Assembly: GCA_002381185.1 (NCBI GenBank)
Contig: DFOA01000064.1
Coordinates: 105,682 to 169,681, forward strand
Direction: 5' to 3'
Source of the DNA: Firmicutes bacterium UBA3553
Lineage (GTDB): Bacteria; Bacillota; Clostridia; Tissierellales; Sedimentibacteraceae
DNA length: 64,000 nucleotides
The translations under genes and the position numbers were made by a program. The notes under the pieces were generated by a model, which did not search any database, had not been told where the DNA came from, and worked only from the letters and a program-made list of their open reading frames with translations. Of the stretch, positions 31,441-40,611 are shown one piece after another. Position 1 is the stretch's first letter. Each line of letters starts with the position of its first letter.

Positions 31441-34284
31441 ATGAGAAATAGAGGAAGATTTTTCACTATAGGATTAATTATTGTATTATTTTTAGTAATT
31501 AATTCTTTTGGCGGTGCCATTAAATTTTCAACAGATTATTTATGGTTCATGGAAGTGGGATATACAGAAACATTTTTAACTAAAATCAAAGCTCAAATTG
31601 CAATAGGTATTCCTATATTTGTTTTTTTGAGCATCTTGTTGTACATATTTGTAAAGAAATTAAAAAAGAAATATGATCTGGAATCTGAAATTGTTGATAC
31701 AAAGATAAATAAAAAGGTTAATCTGTGGATAAAACTGATTTCTGTTTTAATCAGTTTTTTGTTTACCATTAATATAGTATCCGGCATGTGGTTTGAAATT
31801 CTGCAGTTTCTTAACAGCGAAAGCTTTGGTATAGCTGATCCGATTTTTAATAACGACATGAGCTTTTATATTTTTAGGCTGCCTTTGATTAATACTGCAG
31901 TTGATTTTGTAATAAATGTTTTATTCCTTCTAATTGTTGTTACAGTGCTGTTTTACGGATATCTTACAATAAAGGACAGCATAAAAAATATATCTGAACA
32001 TTTTGAAGAAATGCGATATAATCCCACTCAAATTGACTTAAGCTCAGTGCTGAATAAGAAATTTGCAACTAAAATAATAAATCAATTATCATTTATAGGT
32101 ATTTTTGTATTTATATTTTTAAGTATAAAATTTATATTAAGAAGCTATGATTTATTATATTCTCAGTTAGGAAGAGTTTTTGGAGCAGGATTTACAGACA
32201 TTAATATAACCTTGAATTTATACAGAATACTTGCAATTGGGTGTTTAGTAGCCGCTGTAACATTTTTTATGGGAGCCAGAAAGAGAAATTTAAAGTTTGC
32301 ATTGACAGTCCCTGCTGCATTGATTGTTGTATCCATAATTGGAACTGGATTGTCAGTCGCAGTTGAAAATTTCATAGTTGAACCTGACCAGCTGTCAAAA
32401 GAAACAAAATATATGGAATATAGCATTAAAAGCACACAGAGTGCATATGCCCTTGATGATGTATCTGCAATAGAATTTCCTGCAAACAATGATTTGACCA
32501 TAGAAGATATTAGAAAGAATCAGGAAGTTATTGACAATGTAAGAATCAATGATCAGGAACCCTTAATCCAGGTTTATAATCAGCTTCAAGGTATAAGGCC
32601 TTACTATGTGTTTAATGACGTGGATGTGGACCGCTACATAATTGACGGAGATTATAAGCAGGTATTTTTATCAGCCAGGGAGCTCGATCAAAACCGATTA
32701 AACGAGCAGGCAAGAACATGGGTTAACCAGTATTTAAAATATACTCACGGTTATGGAGTTACCTTATCTCAGGTTAATGAAGTTACTGCTCAGGGACAGC
32801 CTGAAATGCTTGTTAGAAACATACCACCTACAACTAATACTGACTTTGAAATATCAAGACCTGAAATTTATTTTGGTGAAAAAACCGATGAATATATAAT
32901 TGTTAACACAGATGAAAAAGAATTTGATTATCCATCCGGTTCTGACAATGTAGAAACATTGTACGAAGGTACGGCAGGAATAAAGCTTTCATTTATAAAT
33001 AAACTCCTTTTCAGCATAAGAGAAGGAAGCTATAGACTTTTAATTTCCAACAATATAAATTCGAACAGCAGAATTTTAATAAACAGAAATATAATGCAGA
33101 GAGTTTATGAAATCGCGCCCTTTATGTATTTTGACCCGGATGCATATGTTGTTGTTAACCAGGATGACGGAAAACTGTACTGGATAATTGAAGGATTCAC
33201 TGTAAGCGACAGATTTCCGTACTCGCAACCCACAGATAAATTTGTTGAAGGACGAAATATAAATTATATAAGAAATTCAGTCAAGGTTGTGGTAGATGCA
33301 TATGATGGTTCAATTGATTTTTACATATCAGATGAAACCGACCCGATTATAAGGACATATGATAAGATATTTACTGATTTGTTTAAACCAATGAGCGACA
33401 TGCCTGATGGATTAAGAAATCATGTTAGATATTCACAAGTATTTTTTGATGTACAGTCAGATATGTACAGACTTTACCATATTGAAAATCCTACAGTATT
33501 TTTTGGAAGAGAAGATTATTGGGATATTGCTAATGAAAAATATATGAATAATGGTGAAGAACCTGTTGGTTCAAGCTATGTAATGTTTAAACTCCCGGAA
33601 GAAGAAGACGTTGAATTTCTGTTGACTACTCAATATACCCCTCAAAATAAGGATAATATGATTGCTCTTTTGGCAGCAAGAAATGACGGTGAAAATTACG
33701 GAGAGCTTATTTTGTATGAATTTCCTAAAACCAAGACTATACCTGGTCCTAATATGATTGAAACTAAAATTGACCAGGATACTGTAATATCATCTCAGCT
33801 TACATTGTGGAGCCAGGTGGGTTCAACAGTTTTAAGGGGAAATACATTAGTTGTTCCAATTGAAGATTCATTGCTTTATGTGGAGCCTATTTATCTTAAA
33901 TCAGATACTGAAAGCAATTTTCCCGAAATGAAAATGGTTGTTGTATCCTTTGGAGAAAGAATAGTAATGGAGCCCACATTAGAGCAGGCAATAGAAAGGA
34001 TATTCGGAATTTATACAGAGCCTGAGCAGCCTGTTGAACAAGAATATGACAACACTAATATAAATGATTTGATAAAGCAGGCGACAGACCTATTCAATGA
34101 AGCAACAGAAGCTTCTCAAAAAGGAAACTGGGCTGCATATGGAGAAAGCCTGAAAGAACTGGAAGACATATTAAATCAGCTTAATCTTCTAACTAATGGT
34201 GCTGTTCAAAATACAGGCACAGAAAATAATACTGAAAATAACATGACTAATGAAAATACAACAGAAGAACAGCAAAATCAATAA
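31441..34284 (+). CDS. UPF0182 family membrane protein
   Basis: 947 residues from the ATG at 31441, which follows AAAGGAGG; a longer reading lacks a ribosome site. Seven or so N-terminal membrane segments (to about residue 320) precede a large soluble, probably extracellular domain, ending in an Asn/Glu/Thr-rich tail. The family (COG1615) is widespread in actinobacteria, cyanobacteria and clostridia and has no established function. It is probably transcribed separately from sigB, although SigB control is possible. Confidence 0.88.
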   Translation: MRNRGRFFTIGLIIVLFLVINSFGGAIKFSTDYLWFMEVGYTETFLTKIKAQIAIGIPIFVFLSILLYIFVKKLKKKYDLESEIVDTKINKKVNLWIKLISVLISFLFTINIVSGMWFEILQFLNSESFGIADPIFNNDMSFYIFRLPLINTAVDFVINVLFLLIVVTVLFYGYLTIKDSIKNISEHFEEMRYNPTQIDLSSVLNKKFATKIINQLSFIGIFVFIFLSIKFILRSYDLLYSQLGRVFGAGFTDINITLNLYRILAIGCLVAAVTFFMGARKRNLKFALTVPAALIVVSIIGTGLSVAVENFIVEPDQLSKETKYMEYSIKSTQSAYALDDVSAIEFPANNDLTIEDIRKNQEVIDNVRINDQEPLIQVYNQLQGIRPYYVFNDVDVDRYIIDGDYKQVFLSARELDQNRLNEQARTWVNQYLKYTHGYGVTLSQVNEVTAQGQPEMLVRNIPPTTNTDFEISRPEIYFGEKTDEYIIVNTDEKEFDYPSGSDNVETLYEGTAGIKLSFINKLLFSIREGSYRLLISNNINSNSRILINRNIMQRVYEIAPFMYFDPDAYVVVNQDDGKLYWIIEGFTVSDRFPYSQPTDKFVEGRNINYIRNSVKVVVDAYDGSIDFYISDETDPIIRTYDKIFTDLFKPMSDMPDGLRNHVRYSQVFFDVQSDMYRLYHIENPTVFFGREDYWDIANEKYMNNGEEPVGSSYVMFKLPEEEDVEFLLTTQYTPQNKDNMIALLAARNDGENYGELILYEFPKTKTIPGPNMIETKIDQDTVISSQLTLWSQVGSTVLRGNTLVVPIEDSLLYVEPIYLKSDTESNFPEMKMVVVSFGERIVMEPTLEQAIERIFGIYTEPEQPVEQEYDNTNINDLIKQATDLFNEATEASQKGNWAAYGESLKELEDILNQLNLLTNGAVQNTGTENNTENNMTNENTTEEQQNQ

Positions 34285-34345
34285 GCTGTCATTCCGAGCT
34301 GCAGGTGAAGAAGCTCTTATCTTAAAACAATAACAGGAGGTAAAT

Positions 34346-34714
34346 ATGAAATTTGAATTCAACCATTTTAATTTTAACGTTTTTGACTTAGAAAAAAGTA
34401 TGAATTTTTATAAGGAAGCATTGGGTCTGACAGAGGTAAAAAGAAAAGAATCATCAGATGGCAGTTTCATATTGGTTTATTTAGGCGATGGAGTAACTGA
34501 TTTTTCATTGGAACTCACATGGCTTAAGGATAGAACAGATCCTTATGACCTGGGAGAACAGGAATTTCACCTTGCCATGAAAGTTGACAACTATGATGAA
34601 GCCTTCAAAAAACATCAGGAAATGGGCTGCATAGAATTCATAAACGAATCAATGGGAATTTACTTTATTACAGATCCTGATGGGTATTGGGTGGAGATAG
34701 TGAGAAAAAAATAA
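34346..34714 (+). CDS. VOC-fold protein, lactoylglutathione lyase-like
   Basis: 122 residues with two beta-alpha-beta-beta-beta halves of the VOC fold. The N-terminal metal His (FNHFNFNVFDLEKSMNFYKEALG), Glu in LELTW, His in EFHLAMKV and Glu in GYWVEIV fit glyoxalase I metal ligands. Methylglyoxal detoxification is the likely role, but small VOC proteins are diverse. An AACAGGAGG precedes the ATG. Confidence 0.78.
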   Translation: MKFEFNHFNFNVFDLEKSMNFYKEALGLTEVKRKESSDGSFILVYLGDGVTDFSLELTWLKDRTDPYDLGEQEFHLAMKVDNYDEAFKKHQEMGCIEFINESMGIYFITDPDGYWVEIVRKK

Positions 34715-34725
34715 GTGAGGCTGCT

Positions 34726-35148
34726 ATGGATTACAAAAGGTTTGACAGTACCATATTTGCGAGAATTGATAAAAACGAAGAAATTATTTCTAAAGTAATG
34801 GAAATATGTGAAAAAGAAAATATAAGACTTGCTAACATCAATGCTCTGGGAGCTGTTGGGGAAATTGAAATAGGGTTGTTTGATGTAAATGAAAAGAAGT
34901 ATTATTCCACAAAGTATACAGGAGATTTTGAAATTGTATCTTTAACAGGAAGCATCACAACCAAGGACGGAAATCTGTACAATCATCTTCATATGAGTGT
35001 GGGGGACAGAGAAAATAAGGTAATCGGTGGACATCTGAATTCAGCAGTTGTCAGCGCAACCTGCGAATTGTTCATACATATCATTGACGGAGTAGTTGAA
35101 AGAGAATTCAATGATGAGGTTGGATTAAATTTATTAAAATTAAATTAA
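34726..35148 (+). CDS. PPC-domain (DUF296) DNA-binding-type protein
   Basis: 140 residues from the ATG at 34726 (GTGAGG eight bases upstream); a reading from 34687 overlaps the VOC gene. The PPC/PCC fold is recognised from RLANINALGAVGEIEIGLF, EIVSLTGSITTKDG and the metal-type HLHMSVGDRENKVIGGHLNSAVVSATCELFI. In plants the domain follows AT-hooks; stand-alone bacterial members have unknown function. It is coupled to the VOC gene. Confidence 0.8.
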   Translation: MDYKRFDSTIFARIDKNEEIISKVMEICEKENIRLANINALGAVGEIEIGLFDVNEKKYYSTKYTGDFEIVSLTGSITTKDGNLYNHLHMSVGDRENKVIGGHLNSAVVSATCELFIHIIDGVVEREFNDEVGLNLLKLN

Positions 35149-35196
35149 CATAGAAATATGTTGTGCTACGTATAGAAAACTTTATGTTATTACGCA

Positions 35197-35262
35197 ATAA
35201 AATAGCTGTTAAAAGCTAGGCCTCTGAAAAGGCGGCCTAGCTGCAATCAGCTATTTTTTATT
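35197..35262. terminator. nested bidirectional terminator between the PPC gene and the APC permease
   Basis: An outer stem AAAATAGCTG (35199-35208) pairs with CAGCTATTTT (35248-35257). It encloses an inner perfect nine-base stem AGCTAGGCC/GGCCTAGCT (35214-35222 with 35234-35242). The T run lies on the plus side. It overlaps the last bases of the convergent permease gene. Confidence 0.75.
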
Positions 35263-36585
35263 TATTACGTATTTATTATAATATACTAAAGCAATTGCAA
35301 TTATAGTCATACAAAATAGTACATAGTATTTGAACAGAGGATTTTGCATACCTCCGTATAATATGAACAGAGAACCAGTTATTGCGAGTACAGGAACAAT
35401 ATATCCTTTTATTTTATTTTTAATTTCACCTTTGCGTGTCAGATTAATCACGGCAACATACATGAGGATAAATCCTATGTAATTTAGAACAATTGAAATT
35501 TCAGAAACATCAGAATTAGGCAGCAAATTAAATTTCTGCGTAACATAATGAATTGTCATCCAAATTATATTGATTATATATGTCATAACTCCTGATTCAA
35601 CAGGAACATTATATTTATCTGAAATTCCTATAAATTTATTGCTTCCAGGAAACATACTTCTTATTGATAAAGAATAAGGCATTCTTATCATTCCGATTAT
35701 GACACCATTAACTGTTCCTAAAACCGAAATAACTATAAAAGTCAGTATTAATTTAGCTCCCATATTTCCAAATAATCTCAAGGCCGCTTCATTAACATGT
35801 GCATCCCCCATATTCATTACTCTGTCAGCTCCTAAAAAAGTGGATATTCCAACAAAGTAAAAAACATAAATTATCAAAATAATTATTGGTGAAATAACTA
35901 GTGCCAGAGGAAGGTTTCTTTTACTGTTTTTAATTTCATGACCTACAGATGTAGAAACAATCCATCCGTCAAAAGAAAATGCAATAGGCCCTATTGCCGC
36001 TATCCAGCTTAATCCGGCATTGGGAGCAGTTACTATATCATTTTGTAAAACAGGTACAGGATGTCCAAAAATAATTCCTGCTGCAGCAATCACAGCCAAT
36101 GGCACAAGTTTTATGACTGTGGATGCATTTTGAAAATACCCTCCGATTTTATAGGAAAATAAATTAATTACATATATGATTGTAATAACAGCTATTCCTA
36201 TCAATACTTGAATTTCAAGTGTTGAATCAATGCTGAACAGCATTGTTATGTAAATTCCTGATACCCAGGCCACTACACACGTTATTGTAGGGTAATAAAT
36301 AAATGTCTGAAACCATCCATAGGCACATGCAGTAGATTTATTCCAAAACATTTCACAATATGTTATGATTCCGCCTGCTTCATCAGTTCTGGAAGCAAGC
36401 TCCGATACCGACAAGCTGCCAAATATAATACTGAATGCTGCAATAACAAAGACTAATATACCAAGCAAAATATTTCCATTAGTATAAATTAATACATTAT
36501 CACTTTTAAAAAATATTCCTGATCCTATTACTATTCCAACTATCATTGCAATAGTAGTAAATAAACTGTATTTTTGTTGATTCAT
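35251..36585 (-). CDS. APC-family amino acid permease
   Basis: 444 residues with about twelve membrane segments. The first helix MIVGIVIGSGIFFKSDNVL has the unwound GSGIF substrate motif of APC (LeuT-fold) transporters. The FSFDGWIVSTSVGHEIKNSKRNLP segment (helix 6 and the following loop) resembles LAT/serine-threonine exchangers. Substrate unknown. It is a single-gene unit on the minus strand, flanked by a terminator and by the divergent riboswitch region. Confidence 0.85.
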   Translation of the reverse strand: MNQQKYSLFTTIAMIVGIVIGSGIFFKSDNVLIYTNGNILLGILVFVIAAFSIIFGSLSVSELASRTDEAGGIITYCEMFWNKSTACAYGWFQTFIYYPTITCVVAWVSGIYITMLFSIDSTLEIQVLIGIAVITIIYVINLFSYKIGGYFQNASTVIKLVPLAVIAAAGIIFGHPVPVLQNDIVTAPNAGLSWIAAIGPIAFSFDGWIVSTSVGHEIKNSKRNLPLALVISPIIILIIYVFYFVGISTFLGADRVMNMGDAHVNEAALRLFGNMGAKLILTFIVISVLGTVNGVIIGMIRMPYSLSIRSMFPGSNKFIGISDKYNVPVESGVMTYIINIIWMTIHYVTQKFNLLPNSDVSEISIVLNYIGFILMYVAVINLTRKGEIKNKIKGYIVPVLAITGSLFILYGGMQNPLFKYYVLFCMTIIAIALVYYNKYVINKK

Positions 36586-36781
36586 GATGTCTCCTGTATT
36601 TAATATTTTTAATTATTAATGCATTTATCAGTATATATTTAATATTTATTTAAATCAAGGTAATTTTATTGTGTTCTAAAAATTAAATGATGATACTAAT
36701 TCGACAATAAAATTTAATTTTAGATAAATTAATACTTAATAAAAAAATAAAAATTCTAAAAAGAAACGTATATTTCAATTT

Positions 36782-36822
36782 TTGACAATATATAAAAAAG
36801 TATATTGATATACTTTTTTATA
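36782..36822 (+). promoter_or_regulatory. promoter of the fibre operon overlapping a 32-bp perfect palindrome
   Basis: TTGACA at 36782-36787; a TTGATA at 36805 gives a 17-base spacer, and TATACT at 36809 a 21-base spacer. Positions 36791-36822 form a perfect inverted repeat, 15-bp arms around TG, core GTATATTGATATAC with flanking A6/T6. Its place between -35 and the probable start suggests an operator; a T-rich bidirectional terminator is the alternative. Confidence 0.5.
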
Positions 36823-36827
36823 TATTT

Positions 36828-36920
36828 GAGATACTGAGAAGTATGTTCTAAACTTGGGCACCTAGAGCATATGGAGTGAGTGGTGCAACCGGCCGACTAA
36901 TATTAGTTGGCTTTTATTAT
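36828..36920 (+). promoter_or_regulatory. cyclic-di-GMP-II (class II) riboswitch with terminator-like hairpin
   Basis: The core reads TAAACTTGGGCACC, a variable hairpin, then GTGAGTGGTGCAACCGGCC. I recognise this as the conserved c-di-GMP-II (GEMM-II) aptamer: the stem GCACC/GGTGC closes the inner domain, and AACCGG is the conserved 3' strand. The 3' end runs into GCCGACT/AGTTGGC (36892-36911) followed by TTTTATTATT, a plausible intrinsic terminator sharing bases with the aptamer. The outer P1 stem is not clear by eye. It would control the plus-strand operator-kinase-fibre gene set on c-di-GMP binding. Confidence 0.75.
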
Positions 36921-37026
36921 TAGTATAGCAAGGTTTCAGGGAACCATCAAAATCTTGATTACATCAGTAAGAGGTGTAGTATTATCTAATATAAAAGCTA
37001 AGTAAAAATTAATGGGAGTGAATAAA

Positions 37027-38727
37027 TTGTTTTCTACTTTGATTATAAAAGAAAAGATATTTTTTAAAGATAAAACAGAAGAATCAAGAATTTTAGTTGC
37101 ATATAGATTTATTTCCTTAATTATTACCTCTTTTTTTTATATGATAAATTATCCAGAGCATGAACTAATCAGAAAAGTGATGATTATTTTATGTCTCTTG
37201 GTTTCATCAATAATATTATCATATTTATATCCAATATATGAAAAATCACAGCTAAATATTAAGCTGTTAATTATTATAGAGACAATTAGTAATGCATTGC
37301 TTCTAATACCTTCAGGAGGAATTAAAAGCCCATTTATATGGTATAGTTTAAATACAATATTAATATGTTTTATTTTCTTAAATAAAAAATATGGCTGGAT
37401 TAATTTTCTAGTTTATTTACTATCTTATGGAATAATTATCAAATATTTTACAGATAATAGTATAAATATTTTAACAGGTTTAAAAGATGAATCAAATCTG
37501 CTATTAAGCCTAATTATGATTATAATTGCAATTCAATTTTTAGTTACATCATTAAAAATAACTAAAGAAGGTAGTAAAAAACTTGAAAGTACCAATAATC
37601 AGCTTGAAACAGCAAACTGTATGCTGCTTGAATCAATAGATCATATTAAAGATTTATATCAGTCTGTTAATATATTGTCTAATCAGGGAAACAAAGAAGG
37701 CATAATAAAGCTTTCATATGAACATATAAAAAAAATTACAAAGACAAGTACTGTATTTTATTATGACATAGATAATGATTCTAACAAAATGATTTCTTTT
37801 GATGATAATGACATATTAATTTCATTAGAAGAGAATATATTGGAAAATAAAGAAATAATCTTAGAATCGGATAATCCGTTTGAAATAAGTATATCAAATT
37901 CTAAGTTCTTAATTGTACATGTAGGAAACAACTATGCGACATATGGACTGTTAGGTATGGAAGTCACTAACGACAAGGAAAGTATAATATATAAGAATTA
38001 TGCTTATCAATTACAATTTTTGTCTGAATTGCTTTCAAGTGTATTTGAAAGATTGAAATTAGAAGAAGTAAGTGAAAGTTTGTTAATTACGGAGGAGCAA
38101 AATAGAATTGCAGATGAATTGCACGATAGTGTGCTGCAAAGACTGTTTAGTTTATCCTGCGGAATGTATGCAACAATTAAAAATATAAATAATTATAAAA
38201 TAAATGATATTACTAAAGAGTTAAATCAATTCAGAGAAATTTTAGATTCGACAATGAAAGAGTTGAGAGAAAAAATATATGGGCTTAGTTGGAAAAAATC
38301 TGGAAGCAATAGTTTTAGTATTGACATAAAAAAATATATAGAAGATGTCAAGAAATTAAATCAAGTCAGTATTCCATTTAGCATCCGTGGAAACATGGAG
38401 ATTTTGTCAACTGAACAAAAAAAGGCTTTGTATCGAATGATTTGTGAAGGAATAGGAAATGCGGTTCGTCATGGCAAAGCAAAAAATATTGAAATTATTT
38501 TAGATATATCAGCAGATCGTATTTTTCTTAGTATTAGTGATGATGGAACAGGCTTTGATTTAAAAAGGGTAATGGATGATTCAACAAGAGGTTTAGGAAT
38601 ACACAATTTAAATTATTTAACAGAAATTTTACGTGGAGAAATAAATATAGAAAGCCAGTCAGGCAGAGGAACTACATTGGAGATATTGCTTCCGAATGTA
38701 ATCTTGAAAGGAGAAGCTGTAATATGA
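37027..38727 (+). CDS. NarL-class sensor histidine kinase
   Basis: 566 residues from the TTG at 37027, which follows GGGAGTG by six bases; an ATG at 37012 would put that ribosome site inside the gene. About six N-terminal membrane helices (to about residue 165) lead to a coiled linker, a GAF-like region, then HisKA_3 (IADELHDSVLQRLF, phospho-acceptor His366). A HATPase follows (GIGNAVRHGKA, SDDGTGFD, RGLGIHNL). The signal is unknown. It overlaps the regulator gene by four bases. The riboswitch lies directly upstream. Confidence 0.9.
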   Translation: MFSTLIIKEKIFFKDKTEESRILVAYRFISLIITSFFYMINYPEHELIRKVMIILCLLVSSIILSYLYPIYEKSQLNIKLLIIIETISNALLLIPSGGIKSPFIWYSLNTILICFIFLNKKYGWINFLVYLLSYGIIIKYFTDNSINILTGLKDESNLLLSLIMIIIAIQFLVTSLKITKEGSKKLESTNNQLETANCMLLESIDHIKDLYQSVNILSNQGNKEGIIKLSYEHIKKITKTSTVFYYDIDNDSNKMISFDDNDILISLEENILENKEIILESDNPFEISISNSKFLIVHVGNNYATYGLLGMEVTNDKESIIYKNYAYQLQFLSELLSSVFERLKLEEVSESLLITEEQNRIADELHDSVLQRLFSLSCGMYATIKNINNYKINDITKELNQFREILDSTMKELREKIYGLSWKKSGSNSFSIDIKKYIEDVKKLNQVSIPFSIRGNMEILSTEQKKALYRMICEGIGNAVRHGKAKNIEIILDISADRIFLSISDDGTGFDLKRVMDDSTRGLGIHNLNYLTEILRGEINIESQSGRGTTLEILLPNVILKGEAVI

Positions 38728-39338
38728 ATGTACTGATTGTAGATGACCACCCATTAGTGAGAAAGGGAATTTTATCTGCTCTTTCCTGTGAGGAAGACAT
38801 TAACGTAATATCAGAGGCATCAAATATAGAAGAAGCAATAACCTTAATTAATTCAAAAAAACCAAATTTAGTAATTGTAGATTTATATTTAGGAAAAGAA
38901 GATGGATTAGAAATAATAAGAAAAGTAAAAAGTAATAATATTTCAACAAAATTTATGATTTTAACTTCTTCAATAAAAAAAGAAGATTACATAAGATCAG
39001 AGGAAGTCGGCGTAGACGGCTACATACTTAAAGATGCTTTTGCAGAGGATATTATTTACGCAATACACATTGTATTAAGAGGTAGAAAGTTTATAGATCC
39101 GGAAATAACAAAATATCAGATGGAAAGCACATACTATAACAGTTTTGCCGATTTAACTTCCAGGGAATATGATGTATTGATAGAATTAGGAAAAGGATTG
39201 AGTAATTGTGAAATAGCTAAGAAGCTTTTTATATCTGAACATACAGTAAAAAAACATGTTAGCAGTATTTTATTAAAGCTGCAGTTAAATCATAGAACAC
39301 AAGCGGCATTGTTAGTTAATCAGGCAGTCAATCTCTAA
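38724..39338 (+). CDS. NarL/LuxR-type response regulator
   Basis: 204 residues. The receiver domain has the acidic pair in VDDHP, phospho-acceptor Asp53 (VIVDLYLGKEDG), the Thr/Ser switch LTSS and Lys in YILKDAF. A LuxR-type HTH follows: LTSREYDVLIELGKGLSNCEIAKKLFISEHTVKKHVSSILLKL. It overlaps the kinase stop codon and is surely its partner. Likely targets are its own operon and the fibre genes downstream, an inference from position. Confidence 0.93.
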   Translation: MNVLIVDDHPLVRKGILSALSCEEDINVISEASNIEEAITLINSKKPNLVIVDLYLGKEDGLEIIRKVKSNNISTKFMILTSSIKKEDYIRSEEVGVDGYILKDAFAEDIIYAIHIVLRGRKFIDPEITKYQMESTYYNSFADLTSREYDVLIELGKGLSNCEIAKKLFISEHTVKKHVSSILLKLQLNHRTQAALLVNQAVNL

Positions 39339-39353
39339 TAGGAGTGTAAGTTT

Positions 39354-39962
39354 ATGAAGAAGAGGAAATTTACCAGAAGATTTATTAGTAATAATATTAT
39401 TTTCTTATCTATTATCTTTTCTATGAGCATTATTGGAGTAGGATATGCATCATGGAATGATGATACAAAAATTAATTTGTCTCTAAAAACAGGTTTTATT
39501 AAACCAATTTTTTACCTGGATGATGAAATTCCATCCTTTAGTGATGGAGATTTGATACTTTCTCTTTCGGATGACGGAAATACCTTACTATTAACAGGTG
39601 AGGTTTATCCAACCTTTAACAAGAACATAACAATAAAAATTATTGATGAAGGAACAATACCTTCAGTATATAAAGATTTAAAGCAGAGTGATGAAAACAT
39701 TTCAGAATTAGATGTAAACAGCAAAGGTAAACAAATGAAAAATATGAGCATTAATAAGGATTACATTGAATCATTTGAATTAAATATAAGCCCAAATAAA
39801 AATGAAAATGAGAAAGAACTAAATAATAATATTAATGTTTATAGTAATGAAGTACCTAGCTTAGAGCAACAAATACAAATACTTGAAGAACAAATCAATG
39901 AATATGAAAAAGAAAAAAATTATGAATTTAAATATGTAATAAATTTTGAGCAAAGTCTATAA
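39354..39962 (+). CDS. small exported protein with SipW-class signal peptide (accessory fibre protein candidate 1)
   Basis: 202 residues. A basic start and hydrophobic helix end in GVGYASWNDDTKINLSLKTG (residues 28-47), the pattern of substrates of SipW-type signal peptidases (YAxW, then a TG). The mature part has a beta-rich stretch resembling a degenerate TasA/camelysin domain, then a charged coiled-coil-like C-terminus (LEQQIQILEEQINEYEKEK). I do not recognise a named family. It lies 15 bases after the regulator gene. Codon usage is AT-rich like the rest of this locus. Confidence 0.72.
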   Translation: MKKRKFTRRFISNNIIFLSIIFSMSIIGVGYASWNDDTKINLSLKTGFIKPIFYLDDEIPSFSDGDLILSLSDDGNTLLLTGEVYPTFNKNITIKIIDEGTIPSVYKDLKQSDENISELDVNSKGKQMKNMSINKDYIESFELNISPNKNENEKELNNNINVYSNEVPSLEQQIQILEEQINEYEKEKNYEFKYVINFEQSL

Positions 39963-39989
39963 ATATGACTGCCATAATATGGAGGAATT

Positions 39990-40544
39990 ATGAGAAATAG
40001 ATTTTTTACTATATTATTAAGCTTTTCAGCAGCAATAATTTTATTGTATGGCAGTTATGCTAAATGGGAAAAGGAACTGTACATTAACGGGAATATTAGG
40101 GTAGTGCCGGATCCTGCTGTTCTGGCTGATATGAAAAATCAGCTTAATGAACTTCAAATGCAATTAGAGGAGCAAAAAATTTTTGAAGAACAGCAAAGAT
40201 TACTTGTAGAGCAACAAAAATTAGAGCAGCAAAGGTTGCTTGAAGAACAGGGGGCTATGGAACAAAATGATTCATCACAAGTAAATGAAACAAACAACAT
40301 AATATCAAAATCGACTGAAAATGAAGTAGATGATGAAAATTTTGATAATCAAGTCAGTAAGCTAGAAGAGTCAAACAATAAACCAGAAGAATTTGACAAA
40401 ACAGATGAGGAATTAAATAGTGAATCTAAAATAAAAGGTAATGATTCAGAAGAAGAATCAAGTGCTGGAGTTGAAGTGCAGAGTAATGATTCAGAGGAAT
40501 CAAACAAGGAAACCGGAACATCAAGCGGAGAATCCAGCAATTAA
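39990..40544 (+). CDS. small exported coiled-coil protein with SipW-class signal peptide (accessory candidate 2)
   Basis: 184 residues. The hydrophobic helix ends in GSYAKWEKELYINGNI (residues 21-36), again the YAxW pattern. The mature protein is a Gln/Glu-rich helix with heptad-like repeats (LNELQMQLEEQK, EEQQRLLVEQQKLEQQR), then a Ser/Glu/Asn-rich acidic tail that looks disordered. No catalytic motif is visible, so a structural or tethering role is likely. TGGAGG precedes the ATG. I recognise no family. Confidence 0.7.
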   Translation: MRNRFFTILLSFSAAIILLYGSYAKWEKELYINGNIRVVPDPAVLADMKNQLNELQMQLEEQKIFEEQQRLLVEQQKLEQQRLLEEQGAMEQNDSSQVNETNNIISKSTENEVDDENFDNQVSKLEESNNKPEEFDKTDEELNSESKIKGNDSEEESSAGVEVQSNDSEESNKETGTSSGESSN

Positions 40545-40611
40545 ATAAAAGGAACAACAAATAAAAGACAGTATTAAATACATTTTTTAAATAAAATCAT
40601 AAGAGGAAAGT

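Larger units (their letters stand above)
36586..37011. other. intergenic region between the APC permease and the fibre operon
   Basis: 426 bases, AT-rich at 36586-36780, where I see no gene. A TTGACA, a perfect palindrome, a c-di-GMP-II-like aptamer core and a terminator-like hairpin follow on the plus strand. Then come about 80 bases of leader (36931-37011) containing a small GGTTTC...GAACC hairpin before the kinase ribosome site GGGAGTG. Confidence 0.6.

Noticed and set aside
36915..37010. Group I intron or second riboswitch downstream of the c-di-GMP-II-like aptamer.
   Set aside because: I looked for the conserved intron core sequences and a second aptamer core and saw neither; only a small GGTTTC/GAACC-type hairpin is visible.
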